The translations under genes were made by a program, and so were the position numbers. This document shows positions 28,124 through 36,223 of a stretch of DNA of 64,000 nt, one piece after another. The notes below the pieces were generated by a model. The model made no database searches and was not told the origin of the DNA. It saw only the letters and a program-made list of their open reading frames with translations. Source of the stretch: Vreelandella populi (lineage in GTDB: Bacteria > Pseudomonadota > Gammaproteobacteria > Pseudomonadales > Halomonadaceae); assembly GCF_003989825.1 (NCBI RefSeq), contig NZ_RZHE01000011.1, positions 88,059 through 152,058 of the forward strand. The letters are read 5' to 3'. Numbering within the stretch: position 1 is the stretch's first letter; every line of letters begins with the position of its first letter.

Positions 28124-29824
28124 GTGCCGATTCCCGCTCGCCGTTCAAGATTGGCGCTACTTCCAGACTATATATCCCGCTTTACGCTATCGCTCACGCC
28201 GTGGTCATGTGCGCTGTTCTTGATTGCGCTGACGGTAGCACTGCCGATTCTGGTCGTCTTGAGCTATATATTCGTGCCGACCGAAGGCGTCTGGCAGCAC
28301 CTGGCGAGCACCGTATTGAGCCGCTATTTGTCGAATACCTTTTGGCTCGTGCTCTGGGTTGGGCTGGGCACGTTAATTATAGGCGCCGGTAGCGCCTGGC
28401 TGGTGGTGATGTGTCGCTTCCCAGGCAAACGAATCTTCGAGTGGGCGCTGTTATTACCACTGGCGGTGCCAACCTATGTCATCGCCTACGCTTATACGGA
28501 TTTCTTGCAGGTGGCGGGGCCATTGCAGAGTGCGCTTCGAGGGTGGTTTAACTGGCAGTACGGTGACTACTACTTCCCCAATGTGCGCTCGCTAGGCGGC
28601 GCCGCTACGCTGATCACGTTTGTGCTGTATCCCTACGTTTATCTGCTTGCCCGCGCGTCTTTTCTTGAGCAATCAGTGTGCGTGCTTGATGTAGGGCGCA
28701 CGCTGGGCCGCGGGCCCTGGCACCTGTTTGCAAGCGTTGCCCTACCGCTGGCACGCCCGGCCCTGGTGGGCGGCGTTTCGTTGGTACTGATGGAAACCCT
28801 CAACGAGTTTGGCGCGGTGCAGTTTTTTGGCGTGGATACCTTTACCACCGGCATCTATCGCACCTGGTTTGGGCTAGGCGAGCCAGTGGCAGCAGCACAG
28901 CTAGCTGCCTGCTTGCTGACGTTTGTGATTGTGCTGGTGCTGCTGGAGCGCTTCTCGCGCGGGAAGCGGCGCTATTTTCATACCACAAACCGATACCAAC
29001 AGTTGCCCGAGTACCGCCTGCACGGCTGGCGCGCCTTCGGCGCAACACTCGCCTGCTTGCTGCCTATTGTGATCGGCTTTTTATTGCCTAGCGGTATTTT
29101 GCTGAACCTCGCCATCCATCAAGGTGATGCCCTTCTGGGCACGCGCTTTATCCGCTTCGCTACCAACAGCCTTAGCCTTGCCACGGTGGCGGCGTTGATC
29201 GCCGTGGGTCTTGCCGTGCTGTTGAGCTATGGCGTCAGGCTACATAACTCGCCCGGTGCCCGGCTATTTACCCGAGTAGCCGCGATGGGCTATGCCATTC
29301 CCGGCTCGGTGGTCGCGGTGGGTATCTTGATTCCCTTCGCGTGGCTGGATAGCACCCTGAACACGTGGCTACACGCCCACTACGGAAAAATTATTGGCCT
29401 GGTGTTTAGCGGCTCGGCGTTTATTTTAATCTACGCCTACATCGTGCGCTTTTTGGCCGTGTCGTTTAATGCAGTTGAAGCAAGCCTTGGCAAAGTTACT
29501 CCTAATATGGACGCCGCCTCTCGCACCCTGGGCCAAACCGCGGGCGGCACACTACGCCGTATTCATACACCGCTGATGCGCAGTAGCCTATTGGCCGCCG
29601 GTATATTAGTGTTTGTGGATGTAATGAAAGAACTGCCCGCAACGATTATATTGCGGCCGTTTAACTTCGATACCCTGGCGGTGCGTGCTTATAGCCTAGC
29701 GTCTGATGAGCGCCTGGCCGAGGCTTCCACCGCGTCGCTGGCCATTGTGGTGGTCGGCATCTTGCCGGTGATTCTGCTTAGCCTGGCCATGCGCCGGGCT
29801 CGGCCCGGCAGCCATGCTCAGTAG
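28124..29824 (+). CDS. fbpB: Ferric iron ABC transporter permease (FbpB type)
   Basis: A 566-residue inner-membrane protein made of two fused permease halves with about twelve membrane segments. Each half carries an EAA-type loop: EQSVCVLDVGRTLGRGPWHLF in the first and VEASLGKVTPNMDAASRTLG in the second. This double architecture is that of FbpB/SfuB iron(III) permeases. The start is GTG with AGGAGA at 28111. Its partners fbpC and fbpA lie downstream but are separate transcription units, which is unusual because they normally form one operon. Confidence 0.88.
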   Translation: MPIPARRSRLALLPDYISRFTLSLTPWSCALFLIALTVALPILVVLSYIFVPTEGVWQHLASTVLSRYLSNTFWLVLWVGLGTLIIGAGSAWLVVMCRFPGKRIFEWALLLPLAVPTYVIAYAYTDFLQVAGPLQSALRGWFNWQYGDYYFPNVRSLGGAATLITFVLYPYVYLLARASFLEQSVCVLDVGRTLGRGPWHLFASVALPLARPALVGGVSLVLMETLNEFGAVQFFGVDTFTTGIYRTWFGLGEPVAAAQLAACLLTFVIVLVLLERFSRGKRRYFHTTNRYQQLPEYRLHGWRAFGATLACLLPIVIGFLLPSGILLNLAIHQGDALLGTRFIRFATNSLSLATVAALIAVGLAVLLSYGVRLHNSPGARLFTRVAAMGYAIPGSVVAVGILIPFAWLDSTLNTWLHAHYGKIIGLVFSGSAFILIYAYIVRFLAVSFNAVEASLGKVTPNMDAASRTLGQTAGGTLRRIHTPLMRSSLLAAGILVFVDVMKELPATIILRPFNFDTLAVRAYSLASDERLAEASTASLAIVVVGILPVILLSLAMRRARPGSHAQ

Positions 29825-29851
29825 AGCCAGCAGGTAGGCCTACGCTGGGTG

Positions 29852-30955
29852 CTAAAAGGTCGTGTCTTGAAAGACAAACACCTGAGAGTGGTCCAGGTCG
29901 ATATCAATCGGCTGGCCCTCCTGGGGTAGAAAGACACCGGGCACACGGGCATGTAAATGCGCCTCCTGGCCATCAGTCCCGTGGGCGCACAGGTGAATCA
30001 GGCTGGAACGGCCCAGTAACTTTGCCATGACGACATGGCTATGGCGGTGAGCATCCGCGGGCAAGTCGCGCTCCTGAAGCCGCAGCGCCTCAGGGCGAAT
30101 CATCACCCGTGCATTACTGCCTTCGGGCAGCCAGCTGGCATCTATCTCGCCTACCGGGGTCTGCACACGGCCATGCTTAACCGTGCCGCTGAGTTCATTT
30201 ACTTCGCCAAAAAAGGTCACTACAAACGGATCAACCGGCGTACAGTAAAGCTCGCGCGGCGTGCCCGTTTGAATAATCCGGCCGTCGCGCATGAGGGCAA
30301 TTCGGTCGGCCATAAACATGGCCTCTTCCGGGTCGTGGGTCACCAGTAACGTGGCTGACCCAAGCTTCTTCAGCACGTGCAGCGTATCGTCGCGAATACG
30401 ATCACGAAGGCGTGCATCCAGACTTGAAAAGGGCTCGTCGAGCAGCATCAGCTTGGGTGTTGGCGCCAGTGCCCGGGCCAAGGCAACGCGCTGTTGTTGA
30501 CCGCCAGACAGCATGTGCGGATAGGTATTGATGTAGTCCGCCATCCCCAACTGAGCCAACAGCTCAACCGCGCGCTCACGGCGCTGACGCGCGGGCATCT
30601 GCTTAAGACCAAAGGTGACGTTTTCCAGCACGCTCAAGTGAGGAAAAAGCGCCGAGTCCTGAAACGCCAGCCCGACGTTACGCTTCTCGGGCGGCAGGTG
30701 GCGCTGACTGGGCGTTGCGACAGTCTGCCCTTCCAGGCTAACGCTGCCTTGTTGGAGGACTTCCAGCCCCGCGGCAATACGTAACAGTGTGGTTTTACCG
30801 CACCCCGATGGCCCCAGCAGGCAAACGACTTCCCCCGGGGCAATCTCTAACGAAACGCCTTTCACCACTTGGTTTGCCGCATACGTATGATGGACATCCT
30901 TTAGCGACAGCGCCATGAGCGTGGTGTTATCGGGAGATAAAACGGTTACCGCCAT
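29852..30955 (-). CDS. fbpC: Ferric iron ABC transporter ATP-binding protein (FbpC type)
   Basis: The ATPase of the iron ABC transporter, about 367 residues. Walker A is GPSGCGKTT, the signature LSGGQQQRVALARAL, Walker B LMLLDEPFSSLDARL, and the switch His is in VTHDPEEAM. A C-terminal TOBE domain (VMIRPEALRL) follows. The frame opens at 31006, but the ATG at 30955 (GGTGAC upstream) gives the normal N-terminus, while an ATG at 30916 is a further option. It converges with fbpB and is divergent from fbpA, with 270 bases between the two start codons. Confidence 0.88.
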   Translation of the reverse strand: MAVTVLSPDNTTLMALSLKDVHHTYAANQVVKGVSLEIAPGEVVCLLGPSGCGKTTLLRIAAGLEVLQQGSVSLEGQTVATPSQRHLPPEKRNVGLAFQDSALFPHLSVLENVTFGLKQMPARQRRERAVELLAQLGMADYINTYPHMLSGGQQQRVALARALAPTPKLMLLDEPFSSLDARLRDRIRDDTLHVLKKLGSATLLVTHDPEEAMFMADRIALMRDGRIIQTGTPRELYCTPVDPFVVTFFGEVNELSGTVKHGRVQTPVGEIDASWLPEGSNARVMIRPEALRLQERDLPADAHRHSHVVMAKLLGRSSLIHLCAHGTDGQEAHLHARVPGVFLPQEGQPIDIDLDHSQVFVFQDTTF

Positions 30956-31063
30956 AATGTCACCATGTCCTCGTTGAACCAGCGTCTTATTTAACCAGCG
31001 TCTCACTTAGCCAGCACTTTTGGCGTGCGGCTTGGCAGGCTACGTTGAATAACATGCCATTGT

Positions 31064-31153
31064 ATTTTTCATTGACCCGATATGCACGCAAGGTTGCACA
31101 ACAACGAACGCGTTGTTGTTATTTTTCTTGACCCGGTACTTTTTCTTGACCCC
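31064..31153 (+). repeat. Three imperfect TTTTTC-TTGACCC repeats upstream of fbpA
   Basis: Copies start at 31064 (ATTTTTCATTGACCCGA), 31121 (ATTTTTCTTGACCCGG) and 31140 (TTTTTCTTGACCCC). The copies are in the same direction, spaced 57 and 19 bases apart, between the divergent fbpC and fbpA genes. TTGACC resembles a -35 element, but such a run of copies suggests a protein-binding repeat. Confidence 0.6.
31098..31119. promoter_or_regulatory. Nine-base palindrome between fbpC and fbpA
   Basis: ACAACAACG and CGTTGTTGT form perfect 9-base arms around AACG, between the first and second TTGACCC repeats. It could be an operator or an RNA hairpin; the T-rich stretch after it would also allow an early terminator. 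Confidence 0.45.
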
Positions 31154-31194
31154 GACACTGCGAAAGGCTTCAATAGGAAAACCTTAATGCAACT

Positions 31195-31213
31195 TATTAT
31201 CATAATCATTTAG
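31195..31213 (+). promoter_or_regulatory. Fur-like box before fbpA
   Basis: TATTATCATAATCATTTAG matches the 19-base Fur consensus at 13 positions, including the nine central and right bases ATAATCATT. It lies 13 bases before the fbpA start, over the ribosome-binding region. This fits iron-dependent repression of the transporter, though it was assessed by eye only. Confidence 0.65.
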
Positions 31214-31225
31214 GATGCTAACTAT

Positions 31226-32251
31226 ATGAAAGTAACACGCCTTTCAGCGTCTATCGCGGCTTTTTTTGCGGGCGCAGCCGTATCAAGCACGGCGCTTGCT
31301 GATGCGGTCAACATTTACTCCGCCCGCCACTACGATTCGGATGAAATCCTGTATAAAGCGTTCACCGACGAGACGGGCATCGAAGTGAATGTTCTGGAAG
31401 GCGATTCCGACCAACTGATGGAGCGCATGCAGCGTGAAGGTATTGCCAGCCCCGCGGATGTCATGCTAACCGTCGATGCGGGCCGTTTATGGCGCGCCGA
31501 GCAGGATGGCCTGTTCCAAAGCGTAGACTCTGAAGTGCTCAACGAGCGCTTACCGGAATCAATGCGCCAGCCTGACGGCTTATGGTTTGGCTTTAGCCAG
31601 CGCGCACGAGTCATTTTCTATAACCGTGAAAACTTCGACTCCAGCCAAATCGAAAGCTACGAAGATTTAGCGGATTCGCAGTTTGAAGGTCAGCTGTGCA
31701 TTCGCTCCTCCAACAATATCTATAACCAGTCGCTGCTTGCATCAATGATCGAGCACCACGGTGAAGAGGGTGCCGAAGAGTGGGCCCAGGGCGTAGTCAA
31801 CAACCTAGCGCGTAACCCGGAAGGTGGCGATACCGACCAAATCCTCGGCGTTGCCAGCGGCGAGTGTGATCTGGCCGTTGCCAACCACTATTACTACGTG
31901 CGCATGCTTCATTCCGACAACGAATCTGAGCGTGAAGCAGCCCGCAAAGTGGGGGTAATTTTCCCCAACCAAGATGATCGCGGCACCCACGTTAACGTTG
32001 GCGGCGCGGGCCTGGTTGCTAATGCACAAAACCCTGAAAACGGCATCAAGTTCCTGGAGTTCCTGTCGTCTGACGGCGCCCAGGAAATTCTCGCCGAGCG
32101 TAACTATGAGTTCCCGGTCGTCGCCGGTATCAAGAAAGACCCGGTGTTGGAATCATGGGGTGATTTCAAAAAGGATGATTTGAATATCAATGTGCTGGGT
32201 GAGAACAACCCCGAGGCCATTCGTATTTTTGACCGCGTGGGCTGGCGCTAA
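31226..32251 (+). CDS. fbpA: Ferric iron ABC transporter substrate-binding protein (FbpA type)
   Basis: A 341-residue periplasmic iron-binding protein. The signal peptide (MKVTRLSASIAAFFAGAA, ending ALA near residue 25) precedes the mature NIYSARHYDSDEILYKAF, a normal FbpA N-terminus. The region VANHYYYVRM contains the adjacent tyrosines that ligate ferric iron in this family. It binds iron(III) and hands it to FbpB/FbpC. The gene stands alone after a Fur-like box and ends at an intrinsic terminator. Confidence 0.9.
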   Translation: MKVTRLSASIAAFFAGAAVSSTALADAVNIYSARHYDSDEILYKAFTDETGIEVNVLEGDSDQLMERMQREGIASPADVMLTVDAGRLWRAEQDGLFQSVDSEVLNERLPESMRQPDGLWFGFSQRARVIFYNRENFDSSQIESYEDLADSQFEGQLCIRSSNNIYNQSLLASMIEHHGEEGAEEWAQGVVNNLARNPEGGDTDQILGVASGECDLAVANHYYYVRMLHSDNESEREAARKVGVIFPNQDDRGTHVNVGGAGLVANAQNPENGIKFLEFLSSDGAQEILAERNYEFPVVAGIKKDPVLESWGDFKKDDLNINVLGENNPEAIRIFDRVGWR

Positions 32252-32269
32252 GCTCTCACCCACGCAAAC

Positions 32270-32299
32270 AAAACGGCCCGCCATTTGGCGGGCCGTTTT
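32270..32299 (+). terminator. Intrinsic terminator between fbpA and polA (bidirectional)
   Basis: Stem AAAACGGCCCGCC with GGCGGGCCGTTTT and loop ATTT. Both sides carry A/T runs, so it can end fbpA on the plus strand and polA on the minus strand. Confidence 0.93.
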
Positions 32300-32320
32300 C
32301 ATCTGAGCACTGTTTACTTT

Positions 32321-35101
32321 TTAGTGGGCTTCATCCCAGTTGGCGCCGCTTTCAGCCTCCACGATTAACGGCACTTTCAGCTCGGCCGCTCCCTGCATAC
32401 GCTTTTGTACCTCACCAATAAATTTCTCCACCTGGCTCTCTTTCACCTCGAACACCAGTTCATCGTGCACCTGCATGACCATCAACGCATCAAACGTGCC
32501 TTCTGCAAGCCATGCATCCACATCAATCATGGCCTGCTTGATGATATCGGCCGCGGTGCCCTGCATGGGCGCGTTGATAGCAGTGCGCTCGGCGCCCTGG
32601 CGACGGTTGCGGTTTTGCGAGTGGATTTCTGGCAGGTATAGGCGCCTCCCCAGCACGGTTTCAACGAACCCATCTTCCGCCGCCTGGGTGCGAATCCGGT
32701 CCATATAGCGGGCTACACCCGGGTAGCGGTCAAAGTAGCGATCAATATAGGTTTGCGCCTGATTGCGCTCGATACGCAGCTGTCGCGCCAGCCCCCAGGC
32801 GCTCATGCCATAGATCAGCCCAAAGTTGATCGCCTTGGCACTGCGGCGCTGCTCATTGCTCACTTTATCAAGCGCGGTGCCAAATACTTCTGCCGCGGTG
32901 GCCGTGTGAATGTCTCGACCTTCCGCAAAGGCCTCCAACAGGCCCTTGTCTTCAGAAAGGTGCGCCATGATGCGCAGCTCAATCTGCGAATAGTCGGCCG
33001 CGACTATGCGATACCCAGGGCGGGCGATAAATGCCTGGCGAATCTTGCGGCCCTCTTCGGTGCGGATCGGGATATTCTGCAGGTTCGGGTCAGAGGACGA
33101 TAAACGCCCCGTCGCCGTCACCGCCTGATGATAGCTGGTATGCACCCGCCCGCTTACCTTGTTAAGCAAACGCGGCAGTTTATCGGTGTAGGTGGATTTG
33201 AGCTTGGCGAGCCCGCGGTGTTGCATGATCACTTTAGGCAGCGGGTAATCCAGCGCCAGCTCCTCAAGCACCGCTTCTGCGGTAGACGGCGCGCCTTTCG
33301 GGGTTTTCTTGATTACCGGAATTTTCTGCTCGTTAAACAGAATCTCCCCTAGCTGCTTGGGCGAGCCCAGGTTGAACTCGCGCCCGGCCAGATCAAACGC
33401 TTCAATCTCCAGCTCACGAATGCGCTTATCCAACTGCTGGCTCTGCTCGTGCAGGCGCTCGGCGTCAATGGCCACGCCGTTACGCTCGATGCGTGAGATC
33501 ACCTTGATCAGCGGCAGCTCCAAGTGATCCAGCACCTCAGCCAGACGCCCCTCTTTTTCTACCAGCGGGCGCAGCGTGTCGTACAGGCGCAAAGTGATAT
33601 CCACGTCTTCACAGGCATAAGGCACCGCCTGCTCCAAGGCAATCTGGTTAAAAGTCAGCTGTTTGGCGCCTTTACCGGCGATCTCCTCAAACGAGATGGT
33701 TTTTTCACCCAGGTATTTAAGCGCCAGCGAATCCATATCATGACGGGTAGCCGTGGAGTTGAGTACGTAAGAGGCCAGCATGGTATCGGCAAAGGGGCCT
33801 GCGACCTGGATATCGTAGTTTGCCAGCACGGAAATGTCGTATTTGAGGTTCTGGCCAATCTTGATGATCTTTTGATCTTCAAGCAGCGGTTTAAGGGCTT
33901 TTAATACCGTGGCTCTATCCAGCTGGGCGGGGGCATCCAGGTAGTCGTGGGCCAGCGGAATATAGGCGGCTTCACCGGCTTCAAGCGCCAGGCCGATCCC
34001 CACGATCTCGGCGTCCATATAGTTAAGGCTGGTGGTTTCCAGATCAAAGCAGAACCGCTTGGCGCTTTTCATCCGCGCAAGCCATGTATCCAGCTCGGCC
34101 TGCCCGACGATAACGTGATCCTGGCGGTCCTGGCTGCTGGATGGCAGTGCGTCACTGTTTTCCTCAGCATCGGCATCTGCCGGTACCGGCTCGCCGCCTT
34201 TGACGTCGTCAACGCCTTCATCTTTGCCTTCGAGAAGCTCAGCCAGCCACTGCTTGAATTCCAGCTGTTTATAGAGTTCAAGGAGCTGTTCGCGGTCCGG
34301 GTGGGCGATATCCAGGTCATCGAGCCCGACCGGCAAATCACAATCGACTTTAATGGTTGCCAGCTCATAAGAGAGGTAAGCCTGTTCGCGATGCTCTTCA
34401 AGCTTTTTGGGCATCGTCTTGGCACCCCGGAAGGTCAGCGTTTTTACCCGCTCCAGATCAGCGTAGATCGCATCCAGTCCGCCACCCATTCCCTGGAGCA
34501 GGCCAAGAGCGGTTTTCTCACCCACCCCGGGCACGCCGGGAATGTTATCGACCTTGTCGCCCATCAGGGCAAGAAAATCGATAATCAGCGAAGGTGGCAG
34601 GCCGAATTTCTCTTCCACGCCGGCTTCATCCAGAGTTTCACCTTTCATGGTATTCACCAGCGTGATATGAGCATTGACCAACTGCGCCATATCCTTGTCG
34701 CCGGTGGATATCACTGCGTCGCGCCCAGCCTGGGTGGCGAGATGGGCCAAGGTGCCGATCACGTCGTCCGCTTCCACACCATCAATGCACAGTAGCGGCA
34801 GGCCCAGCGCTTTTACACAGGCATGCAAGGGGGCAACTTGGCTACGCAAATCATCCGGCATCGGCGGTCGATGGGCCTTGTACTGGGTATAAATTTCATC
34901 GCGAAAGGTCTTACCCGGGGCATCAAACACCACCGCCATGGGGCTTTCCGGGTAATCCTTGATGAGCCGTTTGAGCATATTGATCACACCCTTCACGGCT
35001 CCTGTCGGCTGGCCATTGGAGGCCGTTAGCGGCGGCAGCGCGTGAAAAGCACGGTACAAGTACGAAGAACCATCGACGAGCACGATAGGAGCACGGGCCA
35101 T
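32321..35101 (-). CDS. polA: DNA polymerase I
   Basis: The 926-residue repair polymerase that removes RNA primers and fills gaps. Domains in order: 5'-3' exonuclease (IVLVDGSSYLYRAFHALP, KVDNIPGVPGVGEKTA), a 3'-5' exonuclease domain with FDLETTSLNYMDAEIVGIGL, and the family A polymerase (VAADYSQIELRIMAHLSED, RRSAKAINFGLIYGMS, MQVHDELVFEV). The frame opens at 35188 with a stretch that does not match PolA; the ATG at 35101 begins the recognised MARAPIVLVDG. It is divergent from thrB. Confidence 0.97.
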   Translation of the reverse strand: MARAPIVLVDGSSYLYRAFHALPPLTASNGQPTGAVKGVINMLKRLIKDYPESPMAVVFDAPGKTFRDEIYTQYKAHRPPMPDDLRSQVAPLHACVKALGLPLLCIDGVEADDVIGTLAHLATQAGRDAVISTGDKDMAQLVNAHITLVNTMKGETLDEAGVEEKFGLPPSLIIDFLALMGDKVDNIPGVPGVGEKTALGLLQGMGGGLDAIYADLERVKTLTFRGAKTMPKKLEEHREQAYLSYELATIKVDCDLPVGLDDLDIAHPDREQLLELYKQLEFKQWLAELLEGKDEGVDDVKGGEPVPADADAEENSDALPSSSQDRQDHVIVGQAELDTWLARMKSAKRFCFDLETTSLNYMDAEIVGIGLALEAGEAAYIPLAHDYLDAPAQLDRATVLKALKPLLEDQKIIKIGQNLKYDISVLANYDIQVAGPFADTMLASYVLNSTATRHDMDSLALKYLGEKTISFEEIAGKGAKQLTFNQIALEQAVPYACEDVDITLRLYDTLRPLVEKEGRLAEVLDHLELPLIKVISRIERNGVAIDAERLHEQSQQLDKRIRELEIEAFDLAGREFNLGSPKQLGEILFNEQKIPVIKKTPKGAPSTAEAVLEELALDYPLPKVIMQHRGLAKLKSTYTDKLPRLLNKVSGRVHTSYHQAVTATGRLSSSDPNLQNIPIRTEEGRKIRQAFIARPGYRIVAADYSQIELRIMAHLSEDKGLLEAFAEGRDIHTATAAEVFGTALDKVSNEQRRSAKAINFGLIYGMSAWGLARQLRIERNQAQTYIDRYFDRYPGVARYMDRIRTQAAEDGFVETVLGRRLYLPEIHSQNRNRRQGAERTAINAPMQGTAADIIKQAMIDVDAWLAEGTFDALMVMQVHDELVFEVKESQVEKFIGEVQKRMQGAAELKVPLIVEAESGANWDEAH

Positions 35102-35263
35102 AACCAATATCCATTGCAAAAAAAGTATAAAGACATGATACGCGTTAAGCGCTGCGGGCAGAAACAAACCTGCTGGGCAAATCGGCACAGACAGTTAACA
35201 ACGCTGCCAACTGTAGCTGCAAGCCGCTACAATAATGGGCTTAGCAACCTGGGCGAGATTCTC

Positions 35264-36223
35264 ATGGCTGTATTTACCCCGCTTAGCGACGCACAGGTCG
35301 CAGCATTTTTAAAAAGATTTGATGTTGGCCACTTCGTTTCCCTGCAAGGGGTTGCAGGCGGCACGGAAAATTCGACATTCTTTGTTACCACCGATCGCTG
35401 TGAACTGGTGCTGACCCTGTTTGAACAGGGTGAACACGATGAGCTTCCGTTCTTTGTGGACCTGCTTGATTACCTGGATGAGCACCGCTTGCCAGTGCCC
35501 GGACCTGTTCACGACCATGAGGGTATTGCGCTGCACAGCCTGTCGAACAAGCCGGCCTTGCTCTTCCCACGCATGCCAGGTCGCCACCCGGAAGCCCCTA
35601 ATCTGGCGCAGTGCCAGGCGCTGGGCGATACTCTGGGGCGTTTGCATGGGGTATCTCAACATTTTTCCGGCCACCGCCCAAACCCGCGGGATCTGCACTG
35701 GCTACAGGCCATGCATCATAAGGTGTTGACCTATTTAAGCCCCGATGACCAGACCTTGATGAAAAACGAGGTCGATGATTTTGAAAGTGCCTTTAGCCAG
35801 TACGCTGAGCTGCCCCAAGGCGCAATTCATGGCGACCTGTTCCGCGATAACACCCTGTTTGACGGTGATGCGCTTGGCGGCATTATTGATTTTTACAACG
35901 GCTGCACCGGCGACCTGCTGTTTGACCTGGCCATTGTGATCAACGACTGGGCCTCCAATGAAGACGGCACGCTGAATGCCGAGCGTTATGACACGTTGCT
36001 GAGTGCCTACCAGGCGCGCCGCCCACTTACTCAGGATGAGCGCGATGTCTGGCCGGTCATGCTGCGCATGACCGCGCTGCGTTACTGGTTATCACGCTTG
36101 TTGGTGGTCTACGTTGATCCACCGGCTCACGACTTGACGCCCCACGATCCCGAGCGTTTTCATACCATTTTAAACGCGCGTATCGCGCACGGTGCCTTAC
36201 CACTACCTGAGGCTGATTTATGA
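35264..36223 (+). CDS. thrB: Homoserine kinase (APH-like type)
   Basis: Phosphorylates homoserine on the way to threonine. The 319-residue protein is of the aminoglycoside-phosphotransferase-like ThrB type used by pseudomonads rather than the GHMP type of E. coli. The catalytic loop HGDLFRDNTLFDGD (Asp acting as base, with Asn) and the following IIDFYNGCTGDLLFDLA metal-binding stretch are intact. The frame is open from 35042, but the ATG at 35264 is preceded by GGGCGAGA and gives the normal N-terminus. Its last bases overlap the speA start (ATGA), coupling the two genes. Confidence 0.92.
   Translation: MAVFTPLSDAQVAAFLKRFDVGHFVSLQGVAGGTENSTFFVTTDRCELVLTLFEQGEHDELPFFVDLLDYLDEHRLPVPGPVHDHEGIALHSLSNKPALLFPRMPGRHPEAPNLAQCQALGDTLGRLHGVSQHFSGHRPNPRDLHWLQAMHHKVLTYLSPDDQTLMKNEVDDFESAFSQYAELPQGAIHGDLFRDNTLFDGDALGGIIDFYNGCTGDLLFDLAIVINDWASNEDGTLNAERYDTLLSAYQARRPLTQDERDVWPVMLRMTALRYWLSRLLVVYVDPPAHDLTPHDPERFHTILNARIAHGALPLPEADL

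Noticed and set aside
31226..32251. Considered whether fbpA could be a sulfate, thiosulfate or spermidine-binding protein.
   Set aside because: The adjacent Tyr residues (HYYYV) and the neighbouring FbpB/FbpC types with a Fur-like box favour iron(III).
33947..34795. A 282-codon open frame on the plus strand within polA.
   Set aside because: Antisense to well-conserved PolA motifs and without family resemblance; typical shadow of a GC-biased gene.
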